A stretch of 45,472 nt of DNA from Hydrogenophaga sp. (GTDB lineage Bacteria; Pseudomonadota; Gammaproteobacteria; Burkholderiales; Burkholderiaceae_C), in the NCBI RefSeq assembly GCF_030373225.1, contig NZ_JAUCZG010000036.1, positions 1-45,472 on the forward strand, read 5' to 3'. Of this stretch, positions 42,279 to 45,472 are shown piece by piece. The notes beneath the pieces are model-generated. The model had not been told where the DNA came from. It saw only the letters and a program-made list of their open reading frames with translations, and searched no databases. The position numbers and the translations under genes were made by a program. Positions within the stretch are counted from its first letter, which is position 1, and every line of letters starts with the position of its first letter.

Positions 42279-43203
42279 GCTTGTTGAGCTGCCAGCCCTT
42301 GGGCAAACCGGCTTCGGGCGTCATGCCGTAGACCGGTTCGCCCGGCAGGCCGGCCTTGAGGGGTTCGCGCGCGGCGATGAGTTTTGAAATGTCGATGCCG
42401 GTGCGCACGCCCATGGCCTCGAACATGAAGACCATGTCTTCGGTGACCACGTTGCCCGAGGCACCGGGCGCGTACGGGCAGCCGCCCAGGCCGCCGAGCG
42501 ACGCATCGAAGGTGCGCACGCCCACGTCATGGGCGGCCAGGCAGTTGGCCAGGCCCAGGCCGCGCGTGTTGTGCAGGTGGGCCGCACCCGCACGCTCACC
42601 CAGCTCGGCGCGCAGCCGTGTGAACAGGCGGCGCACCTGCGCCGGGTTGGCCATGCCGGTGGTGTCCGACAGGCCCACCTCGTCCGCACCCGCTTCCACA
42701 CAGGCCACGGCCAGGCGTATCACGTCGTCTTCATGAACCGAGCCCTGCAGCGTGCAGCCGAACGCGGTGGACAGGCCCACCTCCATCGCCACGCCGGGCA
42801 CGGCGTCGCGCCGCAGCGCGTTCACCTCGCGCAACTCGCCCAGCATCTGTGCCGGCGTCTTGCGCACATTGGCCAGCGAATGCGCCTCGCTCACCGACAC
42901 CGGCAGGGTGATCTTGTGCACGCCCGAGGCCAGCGCGGCCTCGGCACCGCGCCGGTTGGGCACCAGCGCCATCACCACCAGGCCGGGGTGGCGCAGCGCG
43001 TGCTGCACCACCGCAGGTGTGTCGGCCATCTGCGGCAGCAGCCTGGGCGGCACGAAGGAACCGACCTCGATCTCGCGCAGGCCCGCGGCCACGAGCGCAT
43101 CGATCCAGCGCAGCTTGTGGGCCGTGGGCATGGTGGCCTGGACGGACTGCAGGCCGTCGCGCGGGCCGACTTCGCTGATGAGGACTTCGGGGATGTTGGG
43201 CAT
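42265..43203 (-). CDS. Hydroxymethylglutaryl-CoA lyase-family enzyme
   Basis: A 312-aa DRE-TIM metallolyase. It shows SEVGPRDGLQ (Arg15, Asp16), EVGSFVPPRLLPQMAD, the metal ligands His209 and His211 in HLHNTRG, and the conserved catalytic Cys242 in GGLGGCPYAPGASGNV. These fit HMG-CoA lyase, which cuts 3-hydroxy-3-methylglutaryl-CoA to acetoacetate and acetyl-CoA, but close relatives act on other 3-hydroxy acyl-CoAs. With a CoA-transferase next in line, a catabolic role on a branched hydroxy acid is plausible. The ATG at 43203 is chosen. One nine codons earlier is possible. Confidence 0.88.
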   Translation of the reverse strand: MPNIPEVLISEVGPRDGLQSVQATMPTAHKLRWIDALVAAGLREIEVGSFVPPRLLPQMADTPAVVQHALRHPGLVVMALVPNRRGAEAALASGVHKITLPVSVSEAHSLANVRKTPAQMLGELREVNALRRDAVPGVAMEVGLSTAFGCTLQGSVHEDDVIRLAVACVEAGADEVGLSDTTGMANPAQVRRLFTRLRAELGERAGAAHLHNTRGLGLANCLAAHDVGVRTFDASLGGLGGCPYAPGASGNVVTEDMVFMFEAMGVRTGIDISKLIAAREPLKAGLPGEPVYGMTPEAGLPKGWQLNKLRSG

Positions 43204-43466
43204 GGGCTGTGACCGGGGGCAGGCCTGCATTCTGTCAGCCCGATCGCCCCGACGGTGGCTCGAAGCCGTCCGCACCAGCCTCTGCACGAGCGCGCCAGGC
43301 GCCTGCGGATCACCCGTCGACAAACACCCTTTTTCAATGCTTGTACTTCTTTGATTCGTGTTTTTTATTCCACATACACAACTTTGGTATTCGTTTTTTC
43401 CCTGGTTTGGCCAGAATGCGCGGGGTTTCGACTTGATCAACCAGCAGGATTCAGGCGAGGTAGCAG
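43204..43466. promoter_or_regulatory. Divergent intergenic region before tpsB and the lyase-CoA-transferase genes
   Basis: This is a 263-base gap. The part from about 43320 to 43420 is AT-rich, with several T runs (for example TGTTTTTTATTCC and CGTTTTTTCC), against a GC-rich background. This suggests promoters for both flanking operons. No single -35/-10 pair is convincing. GAGG at 43457-43460 is the ribosome binding site of the TpsB gene. No gene or RNA structure was recognised. Confidence 0.4.
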
Positions 43467-45197
43467 ATGGAACTCGGCAAGTCCCCCGCGCCGGCGCGGC
43501 GCGTGGCCACGCTGGCACTGCTGGCGGGTGCCCTCGGCACAGGGCCCGCCGCCGGCCAGACCCCGCGCGACACCGCGCAAAGCGCGGCCGAGCAGCGCCG
43601 AGCCGACGAACGCGACGCCCGGCAACGCGAGCAGGCCGTGCCCGAACCCGAGGTCCGGCCGGATGCCCCCCAGGACGCGTCCACGCTGCCTCTGCCCACC
43701 ATCGAGTCGCCCTGCTTCGTGATCCGGCACATCGAGCTGCGCGACGGCGGGGCACCCGGTTTCGGCTGGATGCTGGACGCGCTCACCGCACCCGACAGCC
43801 CGCTGGACCGCTGCCTGGGCACCGGGGGCATCGGTGTGCTGCTCCAGCGCGCCCAACAGGCCGCGGTTGCACGCGGTTTCGTCACCAGCCGCGTGGTGGT
43901 GGAACCCCAGCAACTGCAACAGGGGCGGTTGCTGCTGACCCTGTTGCCGGGTCGCATCCGGCAGGTGCGTTTTGCGCAAGCTGGCGCGCGTCACCCTTCC
44001 ATGCGAGGCGCCCTGCCCGCCCAGGCCGGTGACCTGCTCAACCTGCGCGACATCGAGCAGGCGCTGGAGAATTTCAAGCGCGTGCCCGGTGTTGAGATCG
44101 ACATCCGCATCGAGCCGGCCGACGAACCGGGCCAGAGCGACCTGCTGATTCACTGGACACAGGGGCGGGCGCTGCGCCTGCAACTGGGGGTGGACGACAG
44201 CGGCTCGCGCAGCACCGGCCGCCACCAGGGCAGCGCCACGCTCAGTCTGGCCAACCCGCTCCATCTCAACGACCTGTTCTACCTCGGCCTGCAAGGCAGC
44301 CTGGGCGGCGGCGACCCCGGTGCCCGGGGCACCAGCGGCAGCTCGTTGCACTACTCGCTGCCCTGGGGCCGGGCCTTGCTGTCCCTGGACCTGAGCCGCC
44401 ACCGCTACCTGCAAACCGTGGCCGGCGCCGCGCAGGACTACGCCTACCGCGGCCTCACGGGCTCGCAGGACCTCTCGCTGTCCTACCTGCTGCACCGCGA
44501 CGCCACCCGCAAGACCACGCTGCACGCCAAGGCGTTCGCCCGGCAGTCGCGCAACTTCATCGACGACACCGAGGTGCAGGTGCAGCGCCGGCGCGTGGGC
44601 GGCTGGCAGCTGGGCATCGCTCACCGCGCCCACGTGGGCCCGGGCACGCTGGACCTGAACCTGGGCTACCGGCGCGGCACCGGGGCCTTCGGCTCGCTGC
44701 GCGCGCCCGAAGAAGCGTTTGGCGAAGGCACATCGCGCTTCGCGCTGTGGCAGGCCGGCGCGCAGTGGCACAGGCCCTTCAGGCTGGGCGCGCAGACCTG
44801 GCAGTTCTCCACCCAGTGGCGCGGCCAGGCGCACCGCACGCCGCTGTCACCGTCCGAACGCTTTGCCATCGGCGCACGCCACACCGTGCGCGGCTTTGAC
44901 GGCGAGTTCAGCCTGAGCGCCGACAGCGGCTGGTTCTGGCGCAACGAACTCGCCACCCCGCTGGGCGACAGCGGCTCATCGGCCTTCGCCGGGATCGACC
45001 ACGGCCAGGTGCGAGGCCCCGGCGCGGCGCAGTTGCCGGGTACCCGCCTGAGCGGCGCGGTGCTCGGCCTGCGCGGCAGCGCGGGTGCTGCCAGGGCCGT
45101 GCAGTACGAGGTGTTCGCCGGCTGGCCGTTGCACAAGCCCGACGGTTTTCGCACCGCCAACGCCACCGTGGGCTTCTGGCTCACCACCGGCTTCTGA
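43467..45197 (+). CDS. Two-partner secretion outer-membrane transporter (ShlB/FhaC/HecB family)
   Basis: A 576-aa TpsB transporter. A signal peptide ends near GPAAGQ, followed by a charged, Gln/Arg-rich linker. Two POTRA domains follow: the first starts near PCFVIRHIELRDGG, and the second runs through RIRQVRFAQAGARHPSMRGALP and LNLRDIEQALENFKRVPGVEIDIRI. A 16-strand beta barrel begins around residue 240. The L6 motif VRGF is in RHTVRGFDGEF, and the protein ends in aromatic Phe (LTTGF), the outer-membrane insertion signal. It secretes the TpsA protein encoded 37 bases downstream. GAGG precedes the ATG. Confidence 0.93.
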   Translation: MELGKSPAPARRVATLALLAGALGTGPAAGQTPRDTAQSAAEQRRADERDARQREQAVPEPEVRPDAPQDASTLPLPTIESPCFVIRHIELRDGGAPGFGWMLDALTAPDSPLDRCLGTGGIGVLLQRAQQAAVARGFVTSRVVVEPQQLQQGRLLLTLLPGRIRQVRFAQAGARHPSMRGALPAQAGDLLNLRDIEQALENFKRVPGVEIDIRIEPADEPGQSDLLIHWTQGRALRLQLGVDDSGSRSTGRHQGSATLSLANPLHLNDLFYLGLQGSLGGGDPGARGTSGSSLHYSLPWGRALLSLDLSRHRYLQTVAGAAQDYAYRGLTGSQDLSLSYLLHRDATRKTTLHAKAFARQSRNFIDDTEVQVQRRRVGGWQLGIAHRAHVGPGTLDLNLGYRRGTGAFGSLRAPEEAFGEGTSRFALWQAGAQWHRPFRLGAQTWQFSTQWRGQAHRTPLSPSERFAIGARHTVRGFDGEFSLSADSGWFWRNELATPLGDSGSSAFAGIDHGQVRGPGAAQLPGTRLSGAVLGLRGSAGAARAVQYEVFAGWPLHKPDGFRTANATVGFWLTTGF

Positions 45198-45234
45198 CGT
45201 CCACGCCATTCACAAGTACCGCCAGGGGAGTTCC

Positions 45235-45472
45235 ATGAATCGCAACCAACACCGCATCGTCTTCAACGCCGCGCGCAGCCAGCTCATGGCCGTGAGCGAC
45301 ACCGCGTCCTCCCACACCCGCTCTTCAGCCAGCGGCGAAGGCCCTGCCCGTGCCACCGGGCCGCAGCGTTGGCGCAGCCTGCTGCTGACGGTGGGCTGCG
45401 CGTTGCTGTGGCCCGCCCAGGCACAGATCAGCGCCGACCCTGCCGCCCCGGGCACGCTGCGCCCCACGGTGC
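45235..45472 (+). CDS. TpsA exoprotein (filamentous haemagglutinin-like), N-terminal fragment
   Basis: This frame is open from ATG at 45235 to the window edge, 79 codons, with AGGGGAG just upstream. It starts MNRNQHRIVFNAARSQLMAVSD, an extended signal peptide region (ESPR) typical of very large type V secreted proteins. A second, classical hydrophobic signal follows (SLLLTVGCALLWPAQAQ). The mature start ISADPAAPGTLRPTV resembles the entry to the TPS secretion domain. It is the partner of the transporter upstream. The passenger type (adhesin, haemolysin or contact-dependent inhibitor) is beyond the window. Confidence 0.85.
   Translation, partial: MNRNQHRIVFNAARSQLMAVSDTASSHTRSSASGEGPARATGPQRWRSLLLTVGCALLWPAQAQISADPAAPGTLRPTV

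Noticed and set aside
45210..45467. An 85-codon minus-strand frame at the right edge
   Set aside because: The plus strand here carries a convincing ESPR and signal peptide with a ribosome binding site directly after the TpsB gene; the minus frame is its shadow.

Overview
This is a high-GC chromosomal window from a betaproteobacterium. Gene content and order (tRNA-Tyr/Gly/Thr-tuf, trpEG...DC-ung, rpe-gph, thiL-pgpA-pncC, lptA-lptB-rpoN, argS-SPOR-dsbA) and the GC-rich intergenic repeats point to Burkholderiales, family Comamonadaceae, probably a Hydrogenophaga-like organism. The genus is an inference from recalled family resemblance, not from a search. No prophage, insertion sequence, CRISPR array or rRNA was seen.

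Layout. 1-495: tRNA-Tyr, -Gly and -Thr on the minus strand, running into the first 16 codons of tuf. 562-7255: a minus-strand tryptophan operon trpL-trpE-trpG-ltaE-(RhtB/LysE exporter)-trpD-trpC-ung, headed by a 27-codon leader peptide with two Trp codons and alternative hairpins. 7407-9841: a chalcone-isomerase-like exported protein, gph-rpe, and apaG. 9890-16664: a large membrane protein of the so-called site-specific recombinase family, thiL, a multi-pass membrane protein with a possible TIR-like cytosolic domain on the opposite strand, pgpA, pncC and an AlkC-type DNA glycosylase. 16686-25819: a Tat-exported Acg-type nitroreductase with a divergent LysR regulator, a fluoroacetate-dehalogenase-like hydrolase with a GST, a YecA/SEC-C protein, a membrane-anchored GltB-like flavoprotein, a lipoprotein, an anchored alpha/beta hydrolase and a MORN_2-repeat protein. 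25809-34112: a minus-strand run of housekeeping genes (PIN protein, RlmL-like methyltransferase, rpoN, lptB, lptA, dsbA-like, SPOR protein, argS).

34143-38324 is a coherent lysine module: an ArgP/LysG-type regulator diverges from a LysE-type exporter, lysine 2-monooxygenase (davB) and 5-aminovaleramidase (davA). It should both export lysine and degrade it to 5-aminovalerate. 38336-43203 holds a DUF6064 membrane protein, a Tat-exported aldo/keto reductase, a LysR regulator, a CaiB/BaiF CoA-transferase and an HMG-CoA-lyase-like enzyme. The last two probably activate and cleave a hydroxy-acid as its CoA ester. 43467 to the end is a two-partner secretion system: the TpsB/FhaC transporter and the start of its TpsA exoprotein, cut by the window edge.

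The points most worth a second look are the probable, nearly leaderless trp attenuator; a GC-rich repeat translated in frame as the N-terminus of TrpG (related repeats supply the C-terminus of RlmL and the stop codon of the HMG-CoA-lyase-like gene); and the membrane/TIR-like protein lodged between thiL and pgpA.
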